Assembly: GCA_039028975.1 (NCBI GenBank)
Contig: JBCCHB010000113.1
Span: 1-55,248 of the forward strand
Length of the DNA stretch: 55,248 nt
Direction: 5' to 3'
Origin: JAHBNG01 sp039028975
GTDB taxonomy: Bacteria > Chloroflexota > Anaerolineae > Caldilineales > Caldilineaceae
Part shown: piece by piece, positions 15,632-25,408 of the stretch
How the letters are laid out: each line of letters opens with the position of its first letter
Position numbering within the stretch: the stretch's first letter is position 1
The notes under the pieces: model-generated
Told to the model about the DNA's origin: nothing
The model's input: the letters and a program-made list of their open reading frames with translations, nothing else
Database searches by the model: none
Program-made: the position numbers and the translations under genes

Positions 15632-18600
15632 ATGAGAGCCTTTGACTACTATTTTTTAGATAGCAGTTTTAAAAGAACTTTTTTATCTAGTCGTGAGCGA
15701 CATCAGCATTCACCGAATTGGTTCGTTTGCCGGTTTTCTCTTATCATCCTGCTGCTGCTTCTCTTCATCTGTAACATGTCCGGGACCGTTGCGGCCCAAT
15801 CGACAGATAATCAAACCTCCCAGGAGGTTGTTCGAGAATCCCAAGTCGATACAACCCAAGCCGATTCTATTCCCCTGGTCATATTGGACGACATTGCCAC
15901 GATCCTCGACGGCATAGCTGGCGCTATGCAAGAGTTAGAGATTGCCATCAGTCACACTGGCTTTTTACAAGACGCTCTGGCACTTGATGAGCTAAATGAT
16001 GCCTATACCCACAGCGAGCACGTCATTAACATCATCGAAGGTGAAAATAGCTCTCTATATGGTGATATTGACCAGAATGGACAGATACAAAACCCAGGCA
16101 ATGGGGTCGGTATACGAACCTATGTCGAAGAGATACTTTCTCTGCCTCTAGCTATTCAGGCTACTATTGAATCTGCCGACAACCTGTCAGAGTCTGAGGG
16201 AGCGACACGAGAACTTGCGGCGGGTCTCAATGAGATACTGGTTGGTATTGAGCGGGTGCAGTCCCTGGGGTTTGATATTGTTGGGACAGAGGCAAGTGCT
16301 GAAGCGGTTCCAATCAGCGAAGCAATGGACATTCAGCTTACAACCACTATGGAAGATTTGACGCTTGCCCAACGTACGGCAACCATACTCTTGGAAAACC
16401 TATCGGAGACGGTAGAGCCATCCCCTGTAGAAGCATCTTCCGAGGAGGAGGAATCACCTGATGTGTCAGAGTTTGTGGCAGCCAGCCTAGCTGAAACCCA
16501 ATTCGCTCAAGAGCAGTTGATGATTGCGATTCAACATGCTGGATTTTTGCAGCAATCGATTGTAGACGACGATTTAACAGGTGTTTACCTCCATACCGAG
16601 CACGTCATCAACGTTTTAGATGGTGAAACGGGTCAGCTATTCGGTGATCTGGATCAGAATGGTCAACCTCAAAACCCTGGAGACGGAGTGGGTGTCCTAG
16701 TCTATTTGGGCAATGCTGCTGAGGGTGCCCTTGAACTGGTAGCCATTCTGGATACCCATGGCTCAGAATCTGATGAGGATGGAGGTGAGGACAGTACACC
16801 TGATGCATCTGAAGCTGCCGCCGAGGCTGTTCGTGCCATAAATGATAGTGTCTCCCTGATTCAGGATGCCCAAATCAATGGACTAGAACTCCTATCGAGC
16901 GTTGAAATTTCTGGTACTGTTCCTATAGCCGAGAGCTTGGAGGCAGCCTTGGTTGATGTATCCCAACACATAACCGACGCCGTAGAGTCATTTCTGCTCC
17001 TCTCCGCATCGGCCGAACCACTTGTACTTGAGATTCAGGACGAATTGGATTCACTGGCTCAACAGATAGCGGGTGCTATCGATCAGACGGAGACAGCCAT
17101 TCAACATACAGGCTTTCTGGACGACTCACTGGCTGCCCAAGAGTTGGAAGGTGCCCATCTTCACGCTGAACATATCATTAACACGACAGTCGGTGAGGAG
17201 GGCGACCTCTTTGGTGATTTGGATCAGAATGGCCAAACCCAGAACCCTGGAGATGGGGTTGGGATTGTGGTCTATGTGGCCATGGGAACTGAGTCGCTCC
17301 TACTTATTGAAGATGCACTGAGGGATGCGCCCATTCCCCAGGCCCTGGCCGAAGAAGCTACTCGTCTAACCGATAGCTATCGACTTTTGCCAGAACAGCT
17401 AGACTCGGCGATTGATGCGGCGTTACAGGTTATGGCTGCCACCTCTATTGAGGATGCTGAACCTGCTTTGCTCGAATTACGAGAGCGATTGACGACCACG
17501 CTTGGGGTGCTCCAAAGCAATGCAGAGAGTTTAGGTATTTTGCAGGAGATTGTCTTGGAGCAAAGCCAAGATAGCGTGACGCCAGATGCCGCCATAAGAG
17601 AACAGATCTTAGCTGCCCAAGAGCAGTTGGCAATTGCTAATCAGCATGTAGGCTTTTTGCTGGATGCATTGGCGCTTGATGATCTATCCCAGACACGACT
17701 TCATGCCGAACATGTGATTAACATTTTGCAAGGCGAAAATGGCAGCCTCTACGGTGACTTGGATCGCAATGGCACCATCCAGAATCCAGGAGATGGGATT
17801 GGCGTCCGCCAATATCTGGCGAATGCCGAAGAGCTATACGGTCAACTGATTTCCGACCCAATGTTAAATGACTTTGCCAGTCAGCTGGACGAACTATTGG
17901 CTTCTTTAACAATTGGCCAATCTGAAATTGAGGATGCCACAAGAAGGACAAATCAGATCTTTGCGGCAGACACAGCCGACGAAGCCCAATCGTTTGCAGA
18001 TGACACCTCCGCTTTCTTGGTAGATGCCAACGAAGCGATTGACGTGATGCTTCAAATCCAATTTGATTCTGATGGTGAGGAGGTAGCAACGGAAGAAGAC
18101 ACGGAATCTGATTCGGCAATCGACACATCATCGACCTTACCACCTCCACTCAACCCCGATGCCGGCACCCAATGGCAGAACCCATCTGATGGTGCCATCT
18201 ATATTTATATTTCTGGAGGGGAATGGACGTTGGGTGCAACGGATGAACTGGCGATTTCACCATTGGAACAGCCTGTCCATACGGTAGAGTTGCCTGGATT
18301 TTGGATTCAGCAAACCGAGGTCACAAATGCCCAATATGCGGCTTGCGTGGAAGATGGCATTTGCTTGCCACCCGAGAATGAACAGTGGAATCAGGCCGAT
18401 TTTGCTGAACATCCTGTCTTTGGTATTCGTTGGGAGCAGGCGCGTAATTATGCCGAGTGGGTTGGTGCACGTCTACCCACTGAAGCCGAGTGGGAAGCTG
18501 CTTGTCGCAGTGGTGATCAACGTGTCTACCCATGGGGCAATCAGCCGCCTACGGAGGATTTAGCCAACATCGGGAACAGCATTGGCGAAACAACGCCCGT

Positions 18601-19555
18601 CGGTAGCTATCCAGATGGTGCCAATGAGTATGGTATTTTGGATATGAGTGGGAACGTTTGGGAATGGACGAGTTCTATCAATCTGGGTTATCCTTATAAT
18701 GCTAGTGATGGCCGGGAAGATGCTACCGCAGAGGGTAAACGAGTCGTGCGGGGTGGTTCCTTCTCCTATACCCAGTATCAGGCTCGCTGCGTAGCTCGCA
18801 CAGGCTTTGCAACGGATGCAGCAGGTATTGGGATGCGATTGGTTCTACCAACGGACGGTGACCAATGGGTAAATCCGTTGGATGGTGCTACTTACATTTA
18901 CGTTGCTGATGGTGAGTTTACCATGGGGCTCTCTGAGGCTGACTCGATTTCTCCTCTCGAGGAGCCCGATCATATTGTGTCTGTGGATGGCTTCTGGATG
19001 CAGCAAACGGAAACAACCAATGCCCAGTATGCACAATGTGTAGCTGATGGGGTTTGTGACCCACCTGATAACGACCTCTGGAATGAGGAGGATATGGGTG
19101 AACAGCCTGTGACGGATGTAAACTGGCTCCAAGCTCAAGAATATGCAACCTTTGTCGGTGGACGCTTGCCAACGGAGGCAGAGTGGGAAAAGGCATGTCG
19201 GGGGACGGATCAACGCCTTTACCCTTGGGGCAATACCCAGCCCAACCGGCGGCTTAGCAATTTTAATAGCAACGAAAATGGACCCGTCGCTGTAGGTAGT
19301 TATCCATCTGGTAGCAGCCCCTTTGGTATTCTAGACCTGAGCGGAAATGTCTGGGAATGGACAAGCAGCCTGGAAGTTGCCTATCCTTATGATGAAGATG
19401 ACGGGCGGGAGGATCTTGATGAACCTGGCAAGCGGATCCTTCGGGGTGGCTCCTTTTACTATACCCAATATCAGATTAGCTGTACTGCACGGACTGGATT
19501 GGAAGGGGCAACACAAGGGCAGAATTTTGGCTTCCGAGTTGTCGTTGATCGCTAA
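15632..19555 (+). CDS. Large exported protein: four copies of an unrecognised domain plus two SUMF1-like domains
   Basis: The 1307-residue protein has a signal/anchor segment at about residues 32-55. Four copies of a roughly 70-residue unit follow at about 97-165, 288-355, 477-545 and 662-730. Each shows HxGFL, then xEH[VI]IN, then [LF/LY]GD[LI]DxNGxxQNPGxGVG. I do not recognise this unit; the DxDxNG core resembles a calcium-binding loop, and the His residues are invariant. The units are separated by acidic helical segments. The C-terminal half has two SUMF1/FGE-like domains (about 848-1070 and 1078-1307), each with TNAQY, RLPTEAEWE, YPWGN, GNVWEWTSS and RGGSF. The catalytic FGE Cys pair is not present (a single Cys in QARC/QISC). 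GGAG lies 9 bp before the ATG. It is probably a surface partner of the kinase with the same C-terminal domain. Confidence 0.85.
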   Translation: MRAFDYYFLDSSFKRTFLSSRERHQHSPNWFVCRFSLIILLLLLFICNMSGTVAAQSTDNQTSQEVVRESQVDTTQADSIPLVILDDIATILDGIAGAMQELEIAISHTGFLQDALALDELNDAYTHSEHVINIIEGENSSLYGDIDQNGQIQNPGNGVGIRTYVEEILSLPLAIQATIESADNLSESEGATRELAAGLNEILVGIERVQSLGFDIVGTEASAEAVPISEAMDIQLTTTMEDLTLAQRTATILLENLSETVEPSPVEASSEEEESPDVSEFVAASLAETQFAQEQLMIAIQHAGFLQQSIVDDDLTGVYLHTEHVINVLDGETGQLFGDLDQNGQPQNPGDGVGVLVYLGNAAEGALELVAILDTHGSESDEDGGEDSTPDASEAAAEAVRAINDSVSLIQDAQINGLELLSSVEISGTVPIAESLEAALVDVSQHITDAVESFLLLSASAEPLVLEIQDELDSLAQQIAGAIDQTETAIQHTGFLDDSLAAQELEGAHLHAEHIINTTVGEEGDLFGDLDQNGQTQNPGDGVGIVVYVAMGTESLLLIEDALRDAPIPQALAEEATRLTDSYRLLPEQLDSAIDAALQVMAATSIEDAEPALLELRERLTTTLGVLQSNAESLGILQEIVLEQSQDSVTPDAAIREQILAAQEQLAIANQHVGFLLDALALDDLSQTRLHAEHVINILQGENGSLYGDLDRNGTIQNPGDGIGVRQYLANAEELYGQLISDPMLNDFASQLDELLASLTIGQSEIEDATRRTNQIFAADTADEAQSFADDTSAFLVDANEAIDVMLQIQFDSDGEEVATEEDTESDSAIDTSSTLPPPLNPDAGTQWQNPSDGAIYIYISGGEWTLGATDELAISPLEQPVHTVELPGFWIQQTEVTNAQYAACVEDGICLPPENEQWNQADFAEHPVFGIRWEQARNYAEWVGARLPTEAEWEAACRSGDQRVYPWGNQPPTEDLANIGNSIGETTPVGSYPDGANEYGILDMSGNVWEWTSSINLGYPYNASDGREDATAEGKRVVRGGSFSYTQYQARCVARTGFATDAAGIGMRLVLPTDGDQWVNPLDGATYIYVADGEFTMGLSEADSISPLEEPDHIVSVDGFWMQQTETTNAQYAQCVADGVCDPPDNDLWNEEDMGEQPVTDVNWLQAQEYATFVGGRLPTEAEWEKACRGTDQRLYPWGNTQPNRRLSNFNSNENGPVAVGSYPSGSSPFGILDLSGNVWEWTSSLEVAYPYDEDDGREDLDEPGKRILRGGSFYYTQYQISCTARTGLEGATQGQNFGFRVVVDR

Positions 19556-20331
19556 CCTGTACGAGTGGAAGACAAGTTTTGCAACATTTAGGTAGGCGCT
19601 CTTTTTACCTGGGCTAGTGTGGCAGAATGGGTTTTCGATGTTCGTGCGGTTACAAACCGCACCTAAGTCTGTGCCATCCTAAACAATCAAAACTTTGGTA
19701 GCGCTCTATTAAGTTCTGCTGACATTTTAACTTGGTCTAGAGAAGCCAAGAAGGTCTCTTGCGATAGTTACCTGTAAAAGTGTCAAATGTCAATGGAACT
19801 TAGAGTTGCCTAGAAAATTGATAGAAAGTAGATCGGAATTGATAGAGTGTAGCCCTCATCTACCGATGAATTATCTGGCATACTTACCCCATCGGTACCT
19901 CGTTAAGTGGATTCTATTTGAAAACTTTCGTTTGTCTAATCCGGTGAAGGTTAGAGGTTAATAGCGTTTTCAAAACAACTACACTTTAGGGCCGATGAAA
20001 ATACCCCCAGGCTTTGTGCAGTTTGTAAAGGGTTATTCACTCAGAAGCCTCTTTCCACTCTGTCCAGAATTGTGTGTAAATGGCGACGGTTCCCTGACTG
20101 AGCGGCATCAATTTACCCACTTTTTCGTATAGAGTGCATTTTTCTCGATTTGATAGATTTGGCTATTAGGTAGAATTGGATCATTTGGTTTTGTCCGCTC
20201 CGTTTGTCATTTCCATTCAGATGTGAGCAGATTGCATACCAGAATTATTCCATTTGAGCCGTTAGAACTACCAAAGCATCTCTGTTTTGGCTAAACTATC
20301 TGATAGCAAGAATTTAGATTAGGAGAGTCTG
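19556..20331. other. Long intergenic region before the FHA regulator
   Basis: About 775 bp without a supported gene. It contains a perfect small hairpin, GTGCGGTT-ACA-AACCGCAC (19644-19662), a plausible terminator stem for the upstream gene though without a T-run. It also has repeated TTGATAGA words at 19818, 19839 and about 20150 that recur upstream of the next FHA gene, and an AT-rich 3' part likely to hold the promoter of the FHA gene. Confidence 0.45.
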
Positions 20332-21114
20332 ATGGATTTTAGCACTGATAGATTAGAACTGTGTGTAACTTACGTCGCCGAAAGCATTGAATTGGGCGTT
20401 CGTCCTACTAGTATTGAATTTATTGACCGAAATGGCTCTAAGGAAACAGCTACGTTGGAAGGTCATATCCGTCTTGAATCGGGAACCAGCTTTTACATGA
20501 GTAGCAATGAGTTTGGTATTGGCCGTAGCGTTAACAACGATCTGTTTATCGATAGCCCCCAAATCTCTCGGAGTCATGCCAAAATTATTGCCCGAGGTGA
20601 TGAATCGTTCGTCTTAAGTGATAGCGGTAGCGCCAACGGCACAAGTCTAAACGGCCACCGTTTGGACAAAGAGGCGGAGTACAAACTTCAAGAGAGCGGT
20701 GAAATTCAGCTGGCTGGTGTCTTCCATATGAAATTTACAGATTATGGTGCCACCCATGTTGCGGCAGATACGATTACCCTCTACGGCATCACCCTCTCTC
20801 ACCCAGACCGACGGGTGTGGGTACAAGGCGACGAAGAGGGTGAGTCCATTCGACTCTCCTCCAGCGAGCACAAGTTTCTAAGTGCTCTGATGGAGAAATA
20901 TCCGGAGCACGTTAGCCATCGAGATTTAACCTATAATATTTGGGGATGGGAACCAGACAATTCGGACGATGACAAGCGGTCTCGTGATGCATTATTTAAT
21001 ATTGTTAAGCGGCTTCGTGAAAGACTGTTTGAGGTCGATCCCGACAATGAATACATTGAGACGGTCCGCAAATGGGGTAGCCGAGAAGGTGGATACAAGT
21101 TCAATAAGCAGTAG
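20332..21114 (+). CDS. FHA-winged-helix transcription regulator
   Basis: Probable DNA-binding regulator controlled by binding a phosphothreonine protein. The 260-residue protein has an FHA domain (about 61-135: GR at 64-65, ISRSHAKI with S79/H82, ANGTSLNG at 101-108). A C-terminal OmpR/PhoB-type winged helix follows (about 155-257, with LSSSEHKFLSALMEKY, YNIWGW, VKRLRERL, ETVRKWGSREGGYKF). No receiver domain is present; the FHA takes its place. TTAGGAGAGTCTG precedes the ATG. Encoded between two kinases and a phosphatase, it probably reads kinase output, as EmbR does in actinobacteria, though EmbR has another domain order. Confidence 0.88.
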   Translation: MDFSTDRLELCVTYVAESIELGVRPTSIEFIDRNGSKETATLEGHIRLESGTSFYMSSNEFGIGRSVNNDLFIDSPQISRSHAKIIARGDESFVLSDSGSANGTSLNGHRLDKEAEYKLQESGEIQLAGVFHMKFTDYGATHVAADTITLYGITLSHPDRRVWVQGDEEGESIRLSSSEHKFLSALMEKYPEHVSHRDLTYNIWGWEPDNSDDDKRSRDALFNIVKRLRERLFEVDPDNEYIETVRKWGSREGGYKFNKQ

Positions 21115-21446
21115 ATTCATCTTGCGTATTGACCCGTCTGGATCCGCACTTTGACTTGTACCAAGAACTATCCCCAACTCGATTTTGAGCACAACCTGTC
21201 ACCAAATGATAGGTTCATTACGGATGTGATAGAAAGTTATTTTAAATTAGTAGAAAGCTGAGCCAAATTCATGGATTCTCTAGATGAATTCATCTGGCTT
21301 GTAAAGTAAGCTATTTAGAACACCGTTATACTCCGGCTCCGCATAAAGTAACATTTTTCTCCCGGTTAGGGGTGTTGCTTTATCACGACCGCCAGTATAT
21401 ACGTAGCAGCCTTATTAGGTGTTCCGCATCAATCAGGAGCGTATGG
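21115..21446. promoter_or_regulatory. Upstream region of FHA membrane protein with repeated GATAGA words
   Basis: About 330 bp without a gene. TGATAGAAAGT (21227-21237) followed by ATTAGTAGAA (21246-21255) and AGCC aligns with 19818-19853, and both are followed by a GATGAATT...ATCTGGC segment. The shared block may be an operator or a degenerate repeat. Confidence 0.35.
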
Positions 21447-23807
21447 ATGTTATCCTCCTCTTATTTGGGTTCATGTTACAAAAAACTACAGCGGGCTTCA
21501 AACCATACCCGTAGATACATTCCTTTACTGTTGGCTATATGGTTGGCTGCGCTCTCTTCACTTAGCCTACTGCCGACCCAGCTATACAGTCAGGATTCAT
21601 CTTATGGAAATGGGGAAAAAGCGGCTTCGATACAGATAGAAACTGTCGATACCAGCGCGTTTCCCGCGGTGGGGTTGACCTTAAAAACACAGAATTTGCC
21701 CACTCTATCGTCGGATTCCCTACTGCTTAGAGAAGGCGACACCGAGCATTCTGTCACAGATCTTCAAAGCGAAGAGACGGCGTTACAGATTGCCATCTTT
21801 GTTGATCCGCGCCTCATTGAGCAGGAGCAGAGCGGACAGACGGCCCGTTATACTGAAATGGCCTACATCCTCTATGCACTGGCCAATCAAAAAATCCTTC
21901 GACGGCAGGAAGATCAGGTAGCCGTCTTTACCTTACAGCCTGATGGTCAAGTACGTGTCATTCAACCTTGGAGTGATGAGCCGAATCTGGCCTATAACAG
22001 TGTGGTTGAAGATTTGCAAAAGAGTAGTCCGGCATTAGAACCGCCATCCAATGGATGGATTGCATTGCTAAAACGCTTTGACGATGTCCAAGCAACTCAA
22101 CTACCAAATCGAATGGCCCTTGTTTATACAGATACCGAGCGCGTGCTTTCAGACGAATTTATTGCTACCGCTCAGGATATGAATGTAACACTCCAGTTGG
22201 TTTCTCTTGGTGAGGCGAGCGAAGAGAGTAGTGCGTCTCCTGCATTATCCAATGCAGCAAGTCAGACCGGAGGTCGCTATATCAATTATCCTCTAGAAGG
22301 AGATGCAGCTCTATTTCAGACTGTTGAAGAGCAGCGAACTCTCTATCGAGTCACCTATCAATCAGCCTTAACTCAAGATGGCCAAGTATCCGTGGCCGTT
22401 TCTTTAACTGACGGAACTTCTGTTGCTGCCAGTACCGAACTCTCTATAAGCTCTTCCGGTGAGACAGCCTCTTCAGAATCATCACCATCACTTCAGACGC
22501 AGACAACTAGTTCAGAGACACTTGACGAAAAAGATTCGGTTGCTCCTGTGGCTGATTCAGCTGAGGCCGCGGGACGCTCTGTACCAAATGATTCTACACA
22601 GGATGAAGCGACATCGAGTGATGCTGAAACCAGTGACTCAGCAGACGAAGGCACAACAGGTGATGCTGAAACGAGTGACGCAACAACGAGTGACACGGCA
22701 ACGGGTGACACGGCAACGGGTGACGCAACAACGAGTGACACGGCAACGGGTGACACGGCAACAGATGATACCTTAACTGAGGAAAAGGTAGCAGATGCAA
22801 CAGGCATTGAGAATGTAGCACAAGGTGTTTCTGAATCGAGTAATAATGAACCGTCTGCTCCAGAAATGACAGGGTCTGGCAGCACGATTACCATTCCATT
22901 GATAAATGTCGATGTCCCACGGTCTGTGTTGCAAATTACCTTACCTCTTCTCCTTATTCTTGTCGCCTATCTGCTCTACTCTGATTTCCGCGAGCGGCGT
23001 GCAGCCCGTCAAAATAGCACATTCCCTGGACAAGCCGGTATGGGGGGAAGCCCACCACCTGCGAATCCTCTGCCACCATTAAATTCTGGTGCGTTGAATT
23101 CAGGACCCCAAGGGACGCCACAGCAGCCAGCCGCTTCGAACCAATCTGCTGCCGGGCCACCCCACTCCGCTATTGATCATAGTTATGCCGCGCCTCGCTC
23201 TCAGCCAGATGAAAGTGGCCCGCCGGTAGATGATCTAGATGATCTGAGGCCGCTTCATCCACCTAGGCGTCGCCACCCCTTGCCTGCCACGCCGTCTACG
23301 CCGAAGAACGATCCCATGCCAAGCGCCAATGAGGACTTTCGATACTATGGTGAAGTCGATGAGGATGGCGAAGTGACTATGACGCCAACCAATCGCTTTG
23401 GTGATGATCAAGCCACCTACCGATTAGCCGAAGATATCGAACTACCCATCATGGGGCAGTTGATACGAGTTACTAAGGAGCCAAAACTGCCTCAGACCCT
23501 GCTCATTTACGGATACCGTTCTGGGTATGGGGATGATCGTCAGATCTATATCGGACGCCACACCAAGCATAATACGATAGTCATAAATGATAAGAGCATC
23601 TCAAGGGAGCATGCCGTCATTGTTCAAAAGGGCGGACGCATCTACATTCGGGATAATGCAAGTACTGCTGGAACCTACCTGAACTGGGAGCGGCTAGAAG
23701 CGGGGCAGGAGAAGCTGCTTCGCCATAAAGATCTGATTGGCTTTGGCGAAATCATATACGAATTTCAAGTTCAGGGTGAAGATGAAGTAACCGCAGCAGG
23801 AGAATGA
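21447..23807 (+). CDS. Membrane protein with extracytoplasmic VWA-like region and cytoplasmic FHA domain
   Basis: The 786-residue protein is probably a signalling adaptor. A signal segment is followed by an exported region that resembles a von Willebrand A-like fold (IAIFVDPRL, RMALVYTDTERVLSDEF), assigned weakly. A low-complexity Ser/Thr/Asp stalk with 5-residue repeats (TATGD/TTSDT) precedes a membrane helix at about 493-515. A Pro-rich linker leads to a C-terminal FHA domain (IYIGRHTKHNTIVI, SISREHAVI, STAGTYLNW). The ATG at 21447 is chosen over the upstream TTG because AGGAG lies 7 bp before it. It ends 5 bp before the next kinase gene, so the two are co-transcribed, and the FHA domain probably binds that kinase. 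Confidence 0.8.
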   Translation: MLSSSYLGSCYKKLQRASNHTRRYIPLLLAIWLAALSSLSLLPTQLYSQDSSYGNGEKAASIQIETVDTSAFPAVGLTLKTQNLPTLSSDSLLLREGDTEHSVTDLQSEETALQIAIFVDPRLIEQEQSGQTARYTEMAYILYALANQKILRRQEDQVAVFTLQPDGQVRVIQPWSDEPNLAYNSVVEDLQKSSPALEPPSNGWIALLKRFDDVQATQLPNRMALVYTDTERVLSDEFIATAQDMNVTLQLVSLGEASEESSASPALSNAASQTGGRYINYPLEGDAALFQTVEEQRTLYRVTYQSALTQDGQVSVAVSLTDGTSVAASTELSISSSGETASSESSPSLQTQTTSSETLDEKDSVAPVADSAEAAGRSVPNDSTQDEATSSDAETSDSADEGTTGDAETSDATTSDTATGDTATGDATTSDTATGDTATDDTLTEEKVADATGIENVAQGVSESSNNEPSAPEMTGSGSTITIPLINVDVPRSVLQITLPLLLILVAYLLYSDFRERRAARQNSTFPGQAGMGGSPPPANPLPPLNSGALNSGPQGTPQQPAASNQSAAGPPHSAIDHSYAAPRSQPDESGPPVDDLDDLRPLHPPRRRHPLPATPSTPKNDPMPSANEDFRYYGEVDEDGEVTMTPTNRFGDDQATYRLAEDIELPIMGQLIRVTKEPKLPQTLLIYGYRSGYGDDRQIYIGRHTKHNTIVINDKSISREHAVIVQKGGRIYIRDNASTAGTYLNWERLEAGQEKLLRHKDLIGFGEIIYEFQVQGEDEVTAAGE
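22620..22775 (+). repeat. 15-bp tandem repeats in the stalk of the FHA protein
   Basis: Repeated ACGAGTGACACGGCA / ACGGGTGACACGGCA words encode T-x-x-D-x pentapeptides. The tract is in frame and length changes in multiples of 15 bp would not disrupt the gene. Confidence 0.75.
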
Positions 23808-23811
23808 AGTA

Positions 23812-25269
23812 GTGCCGCCTGTATCGAGTTATTCTGGCCAAGCGCTTCCCGTCTTGAACAATTTGCCGTATCAAAGTAAGTACTTTTTAGATACTGATAG
23901 CAAGATGTCCCAGATTCTGCTTGTGACAGACAGGGATGGGCGCGAGCTAATTCTGAAGATTGCAAAAGTCGAGCAACGGACTCGGGCTGATGCAAACCGT
24001 CAAGCGATTCGCACTGAAGCAGAGTGGCTTCAGCGTTTTCGTGACATCCCTGGCATTATCCAGATTGAACCGATTCCTAGGCCGACTCATTCCGGGCAAG
24101 GACATGGGAGCAATCAAAAAGGGCAGGGAGCGCCTGCTTTTGTGGATACGCTGGATGAGTTGGAAGGGTCACCAGAGTTCATCATTCTTGAGTACTTTCC
24201 TGGGGGAGCACTCAGTACGTTTGTCGGACGCAATCGACTCGATATCGCCGTGGCTATTCGGATGGCCCATTTTATCGCTTGTAACTTGGCACACCTGCAC
24301 GATGCAGGCTGCGTTCACCGTGACATTAAGCCAGAAAATATTCTCTTTGCGACTGGACCTGGGCCTTATGAAAAAGCCGAACGGTTAATCCCGACACTAA
24401 TCGATTTTGGTATTGCTGCCCCATCTGGGGAAGAGAAGCTCGTATCAGGCTCTCGTCTGTGGATGTCCCCTGAACTTCAGGAGGCGTACGAACGGTCGGC
24501 ATTACCGATTGATCCGGCCTGGGACATATATGCGCTGGGTTTGATTCTTTGTTACATGATCACAGGGCTGCGGCCGAGACGACGTCACTATGAATATGCG
24601 GCCTACCTGGAATATAGTCAACATGCTTTGGCTGTGCTAGAACAGGAAAGTAGGGAGTCTATTGCGTCCGGGGCTGCTGAATCGGGTCCACTTGTGCAAC
24701 CAAGTGTACCGCCGGTTGTCCAGGCTATTGAACGGATCCAGCGGTTAATCAAATTGACGCTGGCCAGAGAGCCACATGGGCGACCTACTGCTGGTCAATT
24801 TGCTGAGGAGACAGCCCAAATTTTGGCTATCCTTGGCGTTCAATTGGCACCTCAGACCGTAAGAACGAGACCAGTAACGAACGGGCAACTGAGTCGTAGC
24901 CAATTTTTCAGTCGTCACTGGATTTTGGCAGCAGTGATAGTTCTCCTGGTTTTTTTAACGATGGTCTATTTTCGAGATCCACTGGAGATCGGTGAACCAA
25001 TACCTACTCCTATTGGGAAGAAGCCAGTAGATGAAGAGCCAATCGAGGCTAAACCGAACGGTTCAAATATGACTCCCACAGTGGATGTTGTGACGAACGT
25101 GCCAGAACCGACTCAGATACCCATACTCAATGGGGCAGATGGAAATCCTGCCCCTACATTGGTCCCGCCACCAATGACTCGATTAAGTAGTCCTGAGCAG
25201 GCGACTGTTGCACCGGCTCCAACTTTGGTTCCGCTAGAGGAAGTCAGAAACCCGGCATCTAATGAATAG
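23812..25269 (+). CDS. Ser/Thr protein kinase with C-terminal membrane anchor
   Basis: A 485-residue Hanks-type kinase. The Gly-rich loop is replaced by the unusual YFLDTDSKMSQILLV segment. K49, E69, HRDIKPEN (169-176), DFG (198-200) and SRLWMSPE (activation-loop end) are present, so it is probably active. A membrane helix lies at about 369-387, followed by a Pro-rich extracytoplasmic tail. The GTG start follows AGGAG by 9 bp and sits 4 bp after the stop of the FHA membrane protein. The downstream PP2C gene provides the matching phosphatase. Confidence 0.88.
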   Translation: MPPVSSYSGQALPVLNNLPYQSKYFLDTDSKMSQILLVTDRDGRELILKIAKVEQRTRADANRQAIRTEAEWLQRFRDIPGIIQIEPIPRPTHSGQGHGSNQKGQGAPAFVDTLDELEGSPEFIILEYFPGGALSTFVGRNRLDIAVAIRMAHFIACNLAHLHDAGCVHRDIKPENILFATGPGPYEKAERLIPTLIDFGIAAPSGEEKLVSGSRLWMSPELQEAYERSALPIDPAWDIYALGLILCYMITGLRPRRRHYEYAAYLEYSQHALAVLEQESRESIASGAAESGPLVQPSVPPVVQAIERIQRLIKLTLAREPHGRPTAGQFAEETAQILAILGVQLAPQTVRTRPVTNGQLSRSQFFSRHWILAAVIVLLVFLTMVYFRDPLEIGEPIPTPIGKKPVDEEPIEAKPNGSNMTPTVDVVTNVPEPTQIPILNGADGNPAPTLVPPPMTRLSSPEQATVAPAPTLVPLEEVRNPASNE

Positions 25270-25275
25270 GAGCGG

Positions 25276-25356
25276 TGCTAGGGTCGTTTTGAAAATCGGC
25301 GTTTTCTATAGCTCTCTACCAAAGAACAAACTTCGGCTTTCAAACGGAGCTGAGTA
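25276..25356 (+). repeat. Family-1 palindromic repeat, copy 2
   Basis: Starts GGGTCGTTTTGAAAATCG and ends CAAACGGAGCTGAGTA, the latter identical to copies 3 and 4. It begins about 7 bp after the kinase stop and separates it from the PP2C gene. Confidence 0.75.
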
Positions 25357-25408
25357 AAAATAATTCCAAATTCTGTATTGAGCGCAGGAATGAAAGCAAA
25401 AAATTCAC

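Noticed and set aside
10510..19555. Annotation of the SUMF1-like proteins as the sulfatase-activating enzyme
   Set aside because: The two catalytic Cys of formylglycine-generating enzyme are not present in any of the three domains.
22459..22894. Low-complexity frames on both strands in the FHA-protein stalk
   Set aside because: They come from the 15-bp repeats; the main frame is supported by the downstream FHA domain.
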